This document shows positions 17,100-29,651 of a DNA stretch of 64,000 nucleotides, piece after piece. Every line of letters starts with the position of its first letter. The first letter of the stretch is position 1. Source of the stretch: Oasisia sp. SBJ-2009. Lineage: Eukaryota > Annelida > Polychaeta > Sabellida > Siboglinidae. Where the stretch lies: positions 26,949,687 to 27,013,686 of the forward strand of contig OZ024858.1 in the NCBI GenBank assembly GCA_964017155.1. Reading direction: 5' to 3'. The notes below the pieces were generated by a model. The model ran no database searches. It was not told the origin of the DNA and saw only the letters and a program-made list of their open reading frames with translations. Position numbers and translations under genes: made by a program.

Positions 17100-17400
17100 A
17101 TAATTGTACATAGATCGTCTGTATAAAATGTTCAAGATCACATCACATAATGACTAAAAATAAACATATATGCAACCAATCATGCATGCATATTTTTAAA
17201 ACTGCAATATGCATTAAAGTGGTTAGATTTCACGATTCCACAAAAATGTATTGCCAATTTGTTTTAAAGTGTCTTATGTTATTTATTTACTGCTAAAATT
17301 GAAACTGTTTATTTACTTTTTGAAAAATACGCATGCATGATTGGTTGCATATAGGTTTATTTTTAGTCATTATGTGATGTGATCTTGAACATTTTATAAT
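17100..17400. repeat. Palindromic hairpin element
   Basis: TTCAAGATCACATCACATAA at about 17,130 recurs inverted at about 17,375, and the arms continue through AACCAATCATGCATGC and its complement. The arms are about 100 bp around a 60-70 bp loop. It looks like a fold-back MITE. Confidence 0.75.
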
Positions 17401-17650
17401 CTGAGACATTATATGAGCAGTGGCGTGCACCATCCAGCTGTAGCCAAGCATGACAATGTCCAGAGAAGGGTACACTCAGCAGCGCTGAAGCATACTTTAA
17501 AAAGTGTGTTCAAACAGGCTAAATTTGAGTCGACTCAGTCAGTGGCAGTGCTGACTCGACATCGTCAAACGTTCATCACAAATAATACTAATTATTATAT
17601 TAAGTAACGTCATTTGCATCGGAATATAACTATTGGGTTGCATTAACTAA
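17400..17650. repeat. Inverted repeat, left arm (partner at 22,610-22,925)
   Basis: GAGCAGTGGCGTGCACCA, GCCAAGCATGACAATGTCCA and GACGATGTCGAGTCAGC-type text occur here and, inverted, at 22,610-22,925. These arms enclose the LINE cluster and probably belong to the original element into which the LINEs inserted. Confidence 0.75.
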
Positions 17651-17661
17651 GTCGTTTATGT

Positions 17662-19389
17662 AGAGTAGAAATGATACAGCAATGATAGGAGTGAGCCCTG
17701 CACCAGTGCATGGTCGTGTGTGTTTTCAATATCTTTATTTCAGATTGTCATAGTACATACAAATGTCCACATAAACACTAAAAAAACAAGTGACTATAGA
17801 AAAATATAAAAGTATTGCACATGGTAAATAGAGAAAAACACATTGCACAATGGTACATTCCAGACTGGTACATTAAATCAAAAACTATTATGTATATACA
17901 ACATTTTGATCCAATGTCGTCTTATCCTGGATTGCCATTTGATATCACTGTTGATAATTGCAATTACCAACTTATTATAAGAGCATCAAGTCTCCGCATG
18001 AATTTATATACAAGGTTTCTAATTACAGCTTTACTATCTGGTACATGGTATTCTACAAACATGGTGGAGGCACTGCAATATTTAGGCTGATTCAGCAATA
18101 AGCGAAACACATTATTGTAAGCCACATGAAGATTATGTATACTTGCTACTGTGTAATTCCACCACAGCTGAGCAGTATACATGGGAGAGCAGAAAGTTCT
18201 AAGCAAAGTCAGCTTCACTTCAGTGGAACACATGTAAAATTTCCGCAATAGTATATTACCCCTAGCATATAGTTGTCGGCATTGGCGTAAGATATCTTTG
18301 TCATCATGTAATGTCTTAGAAATAAAGTGACCCAAATATTTCACATTATCCACTTCCTGGATTGTTTCACCATTAATCTTAAATGATGGAACATCAACAT
18401 TGTTCATATAATTGTATTAGTTACTTTTAAATATTAACACAGCACTTTTCTTGGAGTTGTACTTGATATCATGATTTAACCCATAGAGTCCACATACCTG
18501 CATCAGTTCAGACAGTCTTGATACAGATGGGGACAGAATTACCAAGTCATCAGCATACATAAGATGGTTGATAGTTGTACTACATATTACACACCTTGTG
18601 TTACATTTGTATCAAGTCCAACTCAAGACAAAGTGCTGTGTAATATTAAATGTAACTACTACAATTATCATGAACACTGTTGTGTTACATCATTTAAAGC
18701 TATGGTGAAACAATCCATAGACAGGGATAATGTGAAATAGTCTGATTCGAATACCAATATATAAGCAGTCTAACAATATATCCAGGCACTCCCCTGTCAA
18801 TCAACTTTTGAAATAAGATAGAATGTTTCACTCTGTCAAAGGCTTTAGACACATCTAAAAACAGGTAACCATAGAGACTCCTATGCCTGTCAATAACTTC
18901 CTTTAAGACATAAATACACAAGTCTGTCCTGTTTTTTCTTCTCAAATCCAAACTGATTGGACATTGTTGACCGCGTAAGTTCTGTCTAACAATATGTTTT
19001 CAAATTTTTTTGACACAATACTAGCTAATGCAATAGGTCTATAATTGTCTTTGCTGTTAATCTTGCTACATTTATCTTTGATAATAGGAACCAGCACAAC
19101 AGATACAACAGATAACAAAGAACTAGGTAAAAATCCATGTACAAAAAACCCAGTTATACACATAGCAAGTAAAGGCACAATGCGCTTATCACAATGTTTA
19201 AGGTGTTCAGCATATACACCACCCATATCATCAGTCTTATTTATATCTAGGCATTTAATGGCATTTTCAACTTTGCTTATTTCCACAACTACCGGGGTAT
19301 GTCATTTGTATATTTGGAATCACATTTGATCTGTTGAATGTCTATATCCCTAATACAATTAAAAAGCTGTTTAAAATGAGGCCGCCATA
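17662..19389 (-). pseudogene. LINE RT remnant, left arm of a giant palindrome
   Basis: Minus-strand reading from about 19,507 to 17,964 gives: VENAIKCLDINKTDDMGGVY, VLVPIIKDKCSKINSKDNYR with PIALASIVSKK (RT fingers), DLCIYVLKEVIDRHRSLYGY with FLDVSKAFDRVKHSILFQKL (palm), then LGHFISKTLHDDKDILRQCR, MCSTEVKLTLLRTFCSPMYT and LWWNYTVASIHNLHVAYNNV (thumb and tail). The segment that would carry the YADD motif is replaced by unrelated sequence at about 18,598-18,735. Several frameshifts break the frame. Confidence 0.88.
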
Positions 19390-20182
19390 ATTCAGTTATT
19401 TCAAAAATACCACTAACATCCTCAACACTATTAGGTAAAGGTTTACAGGTAAATGGCGGTCTCATTTTAAACAGCTTTTTAATTGTATTAGGGATATAGA
19501 CATTCAACAGATCAAATGTGATTCCAAATATACAAATGACATAGTTGTGGAAATTAGCGAAGTTGAAAATGCTATTAAATGCCTAGATATAAATAAGACT
19601 TATGGTATGGTTTGTGTATATGCTGAACACCTTAAATATTGTGATAAGCGCATTGTGCCTTTACTTGCTATGTGTATAACTGGTTTTTTTGTACATGGAT
19701 TTTTACCTAGTACTTTGTTATCTGTTGTGCTGGTTCCTATTATCAAAGATAAATGTAGCAAGATTAACAGCAAAGACAATTATAGACTTATTGCATTAGC
19801 TAGTATTGTGTCAAAAAAAATTGAAAACATATTGTTAGACAGAATGTCAGTTACGCGGTCAACAATGTTCAATCAGTTTGGATTCAAGAAAAAACACGGG
19901 ACAGACTTGTGTATTTATGTCTTAAAGGAAGTTATTGACAGGCATAGGAGTCTAGATGGGTCTATGTTTACATGTTTTTAGATGCTTCTAAATCCTTTGA
20001 CAGAGTGAAACATTCTATCTTATTTCAAAAGTTGATTGACAGGGGAGTGTCTGGATATATTGTTAGACTGCTTATATATTGGTATTCGAATCAGACTATG
20101 TGTATAAGATGGTCAGGCAAATTGTTGGAACATCTTTATGTTGCAAATGGTGTCAGGCAAGGTGGTATACTCTCACCACACC

Positions 20183-20284
<102 letters not shown>

Positions 20285-20805
20285 ATGATTTAACCATAGC
20301 TTTAAACAAATGTAACACAAGGTGTGTAATATGTAGTACAACTATCAACCATCTTATGTATGCTGATGACTTGGTAATTCTGTCCCCATCTGTATCAAGA
20401 CTGTCTGAACTGATGCAGGTATGTGGACTCTATGGGTTAAATCATGATATCAAGTACAACTCCAAGAACAATGCTGTGTTAATATTTTAAAAGTAAATAT
20501 AAGAAAAATATTGAAGTTCCATCATTTGAGATTAATGGTAAAACAATCCAGGAAGTGGATAATGTGAAATATTTGGGTCACTTTATTTCTAAAACATTAC
20601 GTGATGACAAAGATATCTTACGCCAATGCGGCAATGCCGACAACTATATGCTAGGGGTAATATGCTATTGCGGAAATTTTACATGTGTTCCACTGAAGTG
20701 AAGCTGACTTTGCTTAGAACTTTCTGCTCTCCCATATATACTGCTCAGCTGTGGTGGAATTACACAGTAGCAAGTATACATAATCTTCATGTGGCTTACA
20801 ATAAT

Positions 20806-21387
20806 GAATGAATGAATGTTTATTTAACAACAGCAACACAGGAATATACAACATAGTATGAAAAATAATACAATACATAATGGTAACGACAATACAATAT
20901 AATATAGGTGCTGTTGTTAAAAGGACATAGCAGAAGTCATATGACTTGTAAGGCGCTATGCCCTTCTCAACTAAAATGCGTAATAGTTATAGTAAAAGTT
21001 ATGAGATTTAATACAACCAACAATAATATTTTTTTTGCATTGTGTTAATTGTTCATAAATACGAAGAAAGTAACGTCGACTTTAAACTGTTTTTAAATTG
21101 TTGTAAACTTGGCAACTGTCTTATATTACTTTCAAGACCGTTCCATACGTGTATTCCTCTGACAGTAATTGACAGTAGTCTATGGGTGGTGTTCGCTTTT
21201 TTAACATAAAATAGTTTAGATTGTCTGGTATCATACTTATTGTGTACGGCTGCAGTTGGTTCAAAGAACGCCTGTACACGACCTTCTAAACAGTGGTTGT
21301 TTGCTTTATAAAGCATAACCATAGTCCTATGTGTAATTAAATCTTGAAGTTTAAGAATTCTTGAACAGTGAAAAAATACAGATGTAT
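20806..21387 (-). mobile_element. LINE 3' end, L2/CR1-like, inserted in the palindrome's right arm
   Basis: The 582-bp insert is absent from the left arm (junction near 18,117). Its minus-strand frame (21,322-21,053) ends in an RT tail: NKYDTRQSKLFYVKKANTTH, LLSITVRGIHVWNGLESNIR, LPSLQQFKNSLKSTLL. The 3' end is a (CATT)n-type tail at 20,806-20,820, as in L2/CR1-group elements, which often end in short tandem repeats. Confidence 0.8.
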
Positions 21388-21837
21388 GTGTTTCGCTTAT
21401 TGCTAAATCAGCCTAAATATTGCAGTGCCTCCACCATGTTTGTAGAATACCATGTACCAGATAGTAAAGCTGTAATGAGAAACCTTGTATATAAATTCAT
21501 GCGGAGACTTGATAAGTAATAATAAGTTGGTAACTGCAATTATCAACAGTGATATCAATAAAATGGCAATCCAGGATAAGACGACATTGGATCAAAATGT
21601 TGTATATACATAATAGTTTTTGTTTGAATGTACCATTGTGCAATGTTTTTTTTCTCTATTTACCATGTGCAATACTTTTATATTTTTCTAGTCACTTGTA
21701 TTTTTTTAATGTTTATGTGGACATCTGTATGTACTATGTCTATGATAATCTGAAATAAAGTTAAAGATATTGAAAACACACACGATCATGCACTGATGCA
21801 GGGCTCACTCCTATCGTTACTGTATCATTTCTACTTT

Positions 21838-22622
21838 TTTTGATTGATTGATTTGTTTAATATAAAATGTAAAACATTGTACACATATGCATAATATATA
21901 AATACAAAGTACATTTAAATATTTGGATAACACAAAAAGTGCACGCACTTATTTCCATTGTGGTCCTTGACATACACATGACAGACATTGACATAAATGA
22001 CAGAACTGATAAATATAACATCTCAAATGACAAATATAACATACTAAAACAACCATAATAAATAAACCGACATAAATAATTACTAAAATATGTAAATGAC
22101 ATTGATAATTACAATATAAAAAGGTATGGAAATAATCTTCTGGTTAGAAACATTTGGTAAAACCTTGTTATTTATTACACAAAAATCATAAATAAATCTA
22201 ATAAAGAATACAAATTATAAAATAAAAATTACGTCATCAATTATGATTAAAAATAAATAAATGAGCTGGCTTCCTGGTCATTAAGACAACTGAACAAAAA
22301 CTGCTTCAGTAGACATTTAAATTGCTTCATGTTCTGAACACTTTGTATGGAAAATGGCAATTTGTTCCAGGCATGAATTCCTGTATAGTAAAACGAGGTT
22401 TGCCCAAATGATTTAACATACGGCACATGAAGAGACATAACACTAGATCTTGTATTTATACCGTGCTGCTTACATGCTACGTTAAACAAATTTGACATAT
22501 ACTTCGGTGCTCTATCATTTATAACATATTATAAACAAGGTTCAATTTGAGTTGTTTAACTCGTAAGTCCACTGGTAGCATATTCACCAGTCTAAACTCT
22601 ACTACTCTATATAAACGACTTA
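21838..22622 (-). mobile_element. LINE 3' end, second L2/CR1-like tail
   Basis: The minus-strand frame (22,498-22,247, with further homology to about 22,620) reads MSNLFNVACKQHGINTRSSV, PYVKSFGQTSFYYTGIHAWN, KLPFSIQSVQNMKQFKCLLK: the usual end of a LINE RT with FYYTGI.AWN.LP. A (ATCA)n tail lies at 21,838-21,855. It abuts the outer end of the palindrome's right arm. Confidence 0.78.
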
Positions 22623-22925
22623 ATTAATGCAACCCTATACTTATATTCCGATGCCAATGACAACGTTACTTAATATAATAATTATTATTATTTGTGATGA
22701 ACGTTTGACGCTGTCGATAATCTTATTACTGATAACTGGACTCTGCTCCTGAGAGGCTGAGTCAGCACTGCCACTGACTGGGTCGACTCGAATTTAGCCT
22801 TTTTGAACACACCTTTTAAAGTATAGGCTATGCTTCAGCGCTGCTGAGCGTACCCTTCACTGGACATTGTCATGCTTGGCTACTGCCGGGTGGTGCACGC
22901 CACTGCTCATATAATGTCTCAGATA
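22610..22925. repeat. Inverted repeat, right arm (partner at 17,400-17,650)
   Basis: This is the inverted counterpart of 17,400-17,650, with TGGACATTGTCATGCTTGGC and GGTGCACGCCACTGCTCATA. It includes extra sequence near 22,725-22,760 that the left arm lacks. Confidence 0.75.
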
Positions 22926-22978
22926 ACTGTAAAACATCTCAGAAACTACAAACTTTCGCCGGTTAACAAAATAGTTGA

Positions 22979-23141
22979 CACGCGCATGCGCAGAAACATC
23001 AATCGGAACGGTTTTAACGGTGGGTGCCGCGGGGTGGGAAAAGTAAACATCCCGCATAGCAACCAAGGTCGTATCTGACTCGCGCATGCGCAGAAACGTC
23101 AATCGGAAAGGATTTAACGCCGGAAAAACGTAAGCGCTACA
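22979..23141 (-). repeat. Right terminal repeat of the 7.17-kb element, two tandem units
   Basis: Units at 22,979-23,050 and 23,081-23,141 each begin CGCGCATGCGCAGAAAC and run into AATCGGAA.GG.TTTAACG. The outer unit ends GTAAGCGCTACA next to the GCGT duplication. Confidence 0.87.
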
Positions 23142-25005
23142 GCGTGTTCAGTTTGATTATTTGTGACGTCATGGAAGTAAGGACCTCTGTGATAAAACAT
23201 GGCGTGCATCTATGAAAGTTGGTATTTCAGACCGCATTTAACATTGATGTATCCAGGTTGCTATCAGCAGACTCCGTCAAGCAATTAACAAATGTAATGG
23301 CTGCCCGAACTTGTGCTTTTCGCACGTGTTCACGCGACATATAGGACATCAATGGCGAACGTACATGATCGTTAGGGGGCGCTGATAAGCAACTAGCGTC
23401 TGTGACGTACTCGAGTTCTTTACGCGCGCGCGGGCTGTTTAATTTTGTTTCCGTTCTTCTTCGAGGTTTATTAGTCTCCAACTGCTATAACTATAAGGCA
23501 TAGCCGACAGCGTGTGTTAACACATGCTGGGTATAATTAGTGAATGCGGTGTAACGAGGTAGCAGGACGCTGGCGGTTGACAGCACGAGGCCCGCGTTGC
23601 GTGATGGCGCCACCTAGATTATTAGTTATGTAGGTTCCCCATTTGATGTATCCAGTACATCGCGGTTTGCTCACCAAATAGAAAAATCCAACCGTGTTAA
23701 TAACTGTTAAATAAATTATGTGAATCACTAGTACTCCGACAGTATATTTAGTTTAAATGTCACGTACACATTAGTCACTGGATGTGAACAGGATATGTTT
23801 TGGTTACTATCGTTTCAACATTGCAGTGGAATCGGTTCATCTTACGAACACGTAATCCGCTGGATATACCAAGGATTTTGTCTTAGCTTTTGGGTTATTG
23901 TCGTTTGAACACAATAACTGCTTAGTCCGGCAATATATACGTGGCCGCGGATACGATGCAGGGTAGAGCATTCACGGAGTTTCAACAGCAGTAATTCAGA
24001 GAAGTAAACAATTCCTGCATGTACATATCCATCGGCAAATTTGTTCAGTGTACTGTGGTTTCAAAAATAGCATGTCGGGTATAATTTCTTTACGGGTAGC
24101 CATTGGGCGTGTAGTTTTGTTATATTATTAATTACATATACATTAGATAATAATACTGCATGCAATTTTGGCATGGTTGTGTATGTTATCACATATCAAT
24201 AGTTTGCTATTATAGTTCAGTTTTCGTTCTAGTCATCACAACGAAATCTAATTGTAGTTATGGGTCAACATATGTAACGCATACATCATGCTAAATATGA
24301 CTGACGTTATGTATGTATTTAAATGTAGTCAACTTGCTTAAGCTGAAGCCCAGCTATATCAATTCTAGGCATTGAAAACAATTAGTGTTGACAACGCTTA
24401 GAATGTTATGTAGGTGCATGTGTATTGCCACCTTTGTTGATACTTACTTTTAAGTACGCCTGTGCCATATTTTAAATGCAAATATTGTACTATTAACACA
24501 CTGCACCTTTTGTACTGCATGTCATTGTCTAATGAAATACAGTTGATTGTATTACCATACAATGCTTTGTGTTGACGTACGAACAAGCATCAACAAAACT
24601 CTTGTGAGAATGTTTGCTCATTACTTATGGTTTAATTGGAGTAACACAGTGTTGACGAATTGTCTAATGTTCGAAGAGTCATCAAGATTGTGCACTTTTG
24701 CGAACCTGGAATGCCACTCCGCCCTCCCCGAAACGGGACAACAAATGTTATGGCATATGGACGCTGTTAATGAGTCACTCAATTTTACAGGTGTTTACCT
24801 TAATAACCCATTTTGGTAAACATTCTTTTTGTGTTGAGTATATTTCTAGGAATGTTTCAGATGTAGTAAAACGATCTGGGTCGTTGTACACCTATCTCTA
24901 GTTTGTATTTTTTTTAATATAACCCTGTATTTAATGCATTAATATTTTATGGGTTTATCATACATAGCAGTCGTGTATTCTTAGCATGTGTGGTGTGTGT
25001 GTGTA

Positions 25006-25069
<64 letters not shown>

Positions 25070-25258
25070 TGTGTGTGTATTTGTGTGTGTATTTGTGTGT
25101 GTTTGCATGTGTGTATTTGTGTATGAGTGTGTATGAGTGTGTATGTATGTACGTATTTAAGTGAAATGGGTGTACTTATTTCAAGTATCCTCTATTTAGG
25201 ATTATTTTGGAACATTAACGATGACCCTAATGCACTGACAACCACACCCACCCCCGTA
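23142..25258. other. Right part of copy A; CpG-rich conserved stretch, then AT-rich sequence
   Basis: Bases 23,142-23,750 match 50,665-51,275 with about ten substitutions and no indels. The segment is CpG-rich (GTGACGTCATGG, CGCGCGCGCGGGC). On the minus strand 23,481-23,227 an 84-codon frame beginning METNKPRRRTETKLNS is intact in both copies, with only three or so amino-acid changes. This could be an exon of an unidentified gene or a regulatory island; no domain is recognised. The stretch 24,660-24,900 is also well conserved. A TG microsatellite lies at about 24,990-25,140. Confidence 0.5.
24990..25145 (+). repeat. TG-rich microsatellite
   Basis: A (TG)n tract with TATT and TTTG interruptions, shared with copy B (52,705-52,920) but of different length and pattern. 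Confidence 0.9.
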
Positions 25259-26340
25259 GGCTGTTTAATTTTGTTTCGGTTCTTCTTTGAGGTCTATAAG
25301 AATGCATATAAGAATGCTTCCATGCTCGCAGTTCATGCGCTAAAACTACATTTTAACACAAACGCAAAACTGACAAAACAAATGTCTTGCTAACGGCCAT
25401 CAGTATACAGTTGTATGCATAGTTGCATATTCTACAATGTGACTGTCAATCACATGGTGTGGGCAATGTTTGATGTGTTTCAATTTATGCAGATTTCAAT
25501 GAGCGTGTTTTGTTTAAAATGTTCTTGGGGAAGACAGAACTCAAACGGCACCACCTGTACACAGGCCTTTATGTAGGAACCTATTGTTGTCAGGCCAAAC
25601 ACGTCCTGCTAGATGTGAGCATCTCAACTCATTCCACAAAAGCCATGCAGTCCAGACAAGTGCATATGTCCAGAAATGCACATTAATTCATGCATGTACA
25701 AGTATGACACCAATTTAGAAAGCATAATTGACAACATAATTATTGACAGGGATTCATTATATGCTGAAATAGCACACTCTTTCCTGCCACACGTGCCCAA
25801 ATAAGTTAAATAACACACAAAATAGCATGTTAATCTAACAAAAATGCGGCCCTCTCTTTCTTGATCACAAACGTGTGGCAGCGAATTGTAATACAGAACT
25901 ATGCTGTGTATTACACCTGCTGTCCAGTAGGGGGCAGTTCCACGGTAGCGGAATTACAATTCACAATATTTTCTTAGTTTATAATGGTTATATTTTCCAA
26001 TTCAGCATGTGCCTAGAAAAGAAACTTAGACATGGTTTGAAGGCCACACTACTCCCTATAAGTACCATTGACACCTATTAAGAAATAAAAAATAATTATG
26101 AAATTATGGCTGTTTTAATTTTGGTAACGGAATTACACAGAGAATTTGAACCTCAATTTTTATTAAATGTCATGACATATCGTCTGAAATTTTCAATCTA
26201 CCAGGGCCAACAGCTAGCATTAATAGATAGATATATAACATGACCTTGTATTGGAGAGAATTTTACTCATGATATATATACCGTTCTTTTATAGCGAACA
26301 GGTTTTGGTCGGTAACGGAATTACAAGCTATGGTACTAGA
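25259..26340. other. Spacer start, no gene; recurring GGTAACGGAATTACA word
   Basis: The first 40 bases (GGCTGTTTAATTTTG, TTCTTCTTTGAGGTCTAT) repeat a word found inside copy A at about 23,428-23,470. Further on, GGTAGCGGAATTACA or GGTAACGGAATTACA occurs three times, near 25,943, 26,123 and 26,311. No coding region is recognised. Confidence 0.45.
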
Positions 26341-26369
26341 GTGCCTCTATAGGCATGATGAAACTATTG

Positions 26370-26605
26370 TGTCTCACGTTACATTAACGTTTGCATTTGG
26401 TTAGAACCGTTTTATTTTGGTTACGGTTAAATCTGTAACGTTCCCGCGAAACGTTAGTTTTTGGGTTTTTTTTGGTTAGAAAGTAAACGTAGATCTACGT
26501 TAAATAAACGAGCAAAATAACGCAAAAAAACGTTCGTACGTAAACGTTAAACAAACGTTAATGCAAACGTTAAATTAACGTTAGATTAACGTTTGTAAGC
26601 TGTCT
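26370..26605. repeat. AACGTTA-rich palindromic stretch
   Basis: About ten copies of AACGTTAA or close variants occur, with CATTAACGTTTGCATTTG near the left end and TTAATGCAAACGTTAA near the right end as its complement. This is consistent with a fold-back MITE. Confidence 0.55.
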
Positions 26606-26619
26606 GGGACATAACTCCA

Positions 26620-26860
26620 AAATTTCTGGTAGTCAGCAGGACTACTTAGTTGGGAAATCTGGTAGTCCTCAGATATACCTGGCAGTCATATAGCCCAGAT
26701 TTAAGCAAAATAACATGACAAACACAACATTTGAAAATATTCCCAAAATTTGTGGTAGTCCATCGGACTACCGCTGTTATCATCTTTGGTAGTCCGACCA
26801 TGTTTCTGGTAGTCCTTGGACTACCAGACTACCATTATTTCTACCCCTGACCACACCCCA
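26620..26860. repeat. GGTAGTCC motif cluster
   Basis: GGTAGTCC and its complement GGACTACC recur at least seven times at 20-60 base spacing, in alternating orientation, ending CTACCATTATTTCTACCCCT. No coding potential is clear. Confidence 0.55.
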
Positions 26861-27430
26861 GCACTGTGACCCAGTGACGAGTCTTGAGAGTAATGAATGA
26901 GGCTGAGGGAGGTTTGCTAACAGTTAAACTTCCTGCTAGCTCTGACACGCCCTCTGTCTCTGTCTGTCAAAGACGCGTGGCAATTAATGCTGGGAGAGAA
27001 ACATACATGAACTGAAGTCTTAACATTCAAGTAACAATGACACGTCACAACCCATGCAGGGATATCCCGGTCAAGTTTGTAAACCGACAAACAGCCGACA
27101 CCGACAACGAACAGCACCGACGTCTTACGTGATTTCATTCAAAACTTGACCTAACGCAACAGCGCATGACGTACGGATAAGATACAGCCACCCATCCTTA
27201 TATTGGAGATGCTCTGTCCCTTGTATATTTTACGGATGTACACATAAAACTACATGCAACACGAGTCGTCAGATGTTTAATCACATAACACATGTTAACT
27301 ATAATGTCATACCTTAGGTTGTCAGATCGTTTATTCACAGCAGTAGAATTTTTTTCGTTTTAGTATACACGCCCTGCTCGCTTCCTAAATAGGATGTATA
27401 TCACGTCACTTCAATGCGAGGATAGGAAGA
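26861..27430. other. No gene seen
   Basis: Ordinary intergenic sequence; a short minus-strand open frame (26,917-27,138) shows no domain. Confidence 0.4.
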
Positions 27431-27434
27431 GAAA

Positions 27435-29012
27435 ATGACAAGTGGCCCTTGGTCATGGGCAATTAAACATGGGATTGGGAAATGCAACTCCAATGGCGAG
27501 CTTCTACTGGCTCTGTGCTCTGAGTTCGAACTGATATTGACGAACACCATGTTCAAGCAGAAGGATGAACACAAGACCACCTGGATGCATCCTCGTTCGA
27601 AACACTGGCATATGATCGACTTCATCATCACGAGGTGTCGGGAACTAGAGGAATCTCACTACTTTCCATAGCAGGCAAGATTTTCGCCAGGATCCTCCTC
27701 AACAGATTATCTACCCACATTACACCAGAGGTAGTTCCGGAGACACAATGTGGCTTCAGAGGTAACCGGAGCACCGTGGATATGATATTTTGTCTACGAC
27801 AACTACAAGAAAAGTGCATTGAGTAGGACCGACCACTGTATATGGTATTTGTCGACTTCAGTAAGGCGTTCGATACAGTTGGGAGGACCGGGCTATGGCA
27901 GCTACTGAGGAAGTATGGCTGCCCAGAGAAGTTCACAACAATGATCGAGGCACTACATACTGGAATGATGGCGAATGTTAGTGTTGGAGGGGAAGTCTCG
28001 GAACCATTCAGTGTCACAAATGGGGTCAAGCAAGGTTGTGTACTAGCCCCACGTTCTTCTTCATCTTCCTATCAGCAATGCTCGACGAGGCTTTTCGAGA
28101 CCTCGGGGATGGCATCTACATACAGTCCAGACAGAGCGCTGACCTATTTAACGTCGCACACTTCAAAGCAAAGACCAAGACTACTCGGATACTGATGAGA
28201 GAGCTGCTATTCGCAGATGACAGTGCACTGGTTGCACACTCTGCTGAAGAGATGCAGAAAATAGTGGACGCTTTCTCGGATGCGTCAAAGTAGTTCGATC
28301 GGCCTGAAGATTAACATTATGAAGACCGAGGTGCTGTACCAACCTAACTCTACAAGAACCCGAGAGGAGGATATCATGGTAGACGGAAACAAGCTGAACT
28401 CTGTTCTGGAATTCACCTACCTCGGAAGCATTATATCAAATGATGGATGCATTGACGATGAAATACAGAGGAGGATGGCCAAGGCTAGTGCATCTTTCGG
28501 CCGACTACGCCAGAGACTCTGGAACAACCACCATGTGTCCATGCGGGTTAAAGGCAAGATATACCGTGCAATCGAGCTGTCCACCCTCCTATACGGAGCT
28601 GAGGCCTGGACAGTGTACTAGACGACAGATGAAAAAGCTGCATGCCTTCATGATGCGACATCTGCGTTCGATCATGAAGGTAACCTGGATGGACAAAGTG
28701 ACAAACAAGGAAATACTTGAACGGACAGTGCTGCCATCTATGGAAGATCTCCTGATCAGAAAGAATCTCCGGTGGACTGGACACCGCATGAGGATGTCAC
28801 CAGACAGGCTACCGAAGCAGGTTCTCTACTCTCAACTGTCTTCTGGTCACAGAAAGAGAGGGCGCCCTCGTCTCCGATTCAAGGATACCATCAAGAGAAA
28901 CCTGAAGATGAGAGATATAAAGATCGACTCATGGACATCACTCTCACAGCAGAGAGACAAATGGAGAACAACAGTCAAGTGATGGAAGCAGTCTTTGTCG
29001 CTTCGCGACCGA
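27435..29012 (+). pseudogene. LINE with endonuclease and RT pieces, internally deleted
   Basis: The plus-strand order is: C-terminal end of an APE-type endonuclease (NSNGELLLALCSEFELILTN, then HPRSKHWHMIDFIITR, 27,435-27,640); a deletion that removes the linker and first RT block; then RGISLLSIAGKIFARILLNR, CGFRGNRSTVDMIFCLRQLQ, MVFVDFSKAFDTVGR, GVKQGCVLAP, the active site LLFADDSALVAHS, LEFTYLGSIIS, LLYGAEAWT and a C-terminal WTGHRMRM...GRPRLRFKD segment. Stops at 27,824, 28,293 and 28,621 and a shift near 28,050 break it. Both the FADD site and the endonuclease HMIDF motif are still readable, so it is not very old. Confidence 0.9.
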
Positions 29013-29019
29013 CAGCATG

Positions 29020-29648
29020 ATGATCACGTGACAGACGATGCGCCACCTTGCGGATGACCCGGCTGAACTATGCGTGACGTCAACTATCTCTGACTAATGA
29101 CTGGGAGCACAGTTCTGTGACGAAACGTTCTCACGATTCCGGGGCGCGCTTGGAAAGACATTTTGGCGAACTTGTATCCCTCAAAGTTCAAATCCTCGTC
29201 CACCGACGTAGGGTCAACGGACGAATTAGGGGATTCCTGTGTTTGGAAAATGTATGGCGTGTACGTGTAGAGAAGTAGTTCTTTATTCATAAACATTGAC
29301 TATTATACAAAATACATAGGCCTCCTACGGCTACGTATATTTGAAGGGGCAAACATTAAGTCGTTGACTTTTTATGTACGTTTACCCCAGACAATCTTAT
29401 TAGGTAAACGTATTATAGTTGCCACGTACACGAACAGTTAATTGTCTGCATATAAGAGACAACGGTTATAATGTTTATGTTAAAATAGCAAATATCAGTA
29501 TTTCAGTACGATAACAATCACATTTCGTTGGTAACATATTTGTGAAATATACGCTTTTTGTATTTATATTTAAATGCATTTATTGTATTTATGTTTCTGT
29601 GTCATTACTCAGAGAATTCCACATTTAGGACGCAGATATTCATCGAGC
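29020..29648. other. No gene recognised
   Basis: A 70-codon minus-strand frame (29,296-29,084) shows no family signature. The remainder is AT-rich intergenic sequence. Confidence 0.35.
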
Positions 29649-29651
29649 TAA

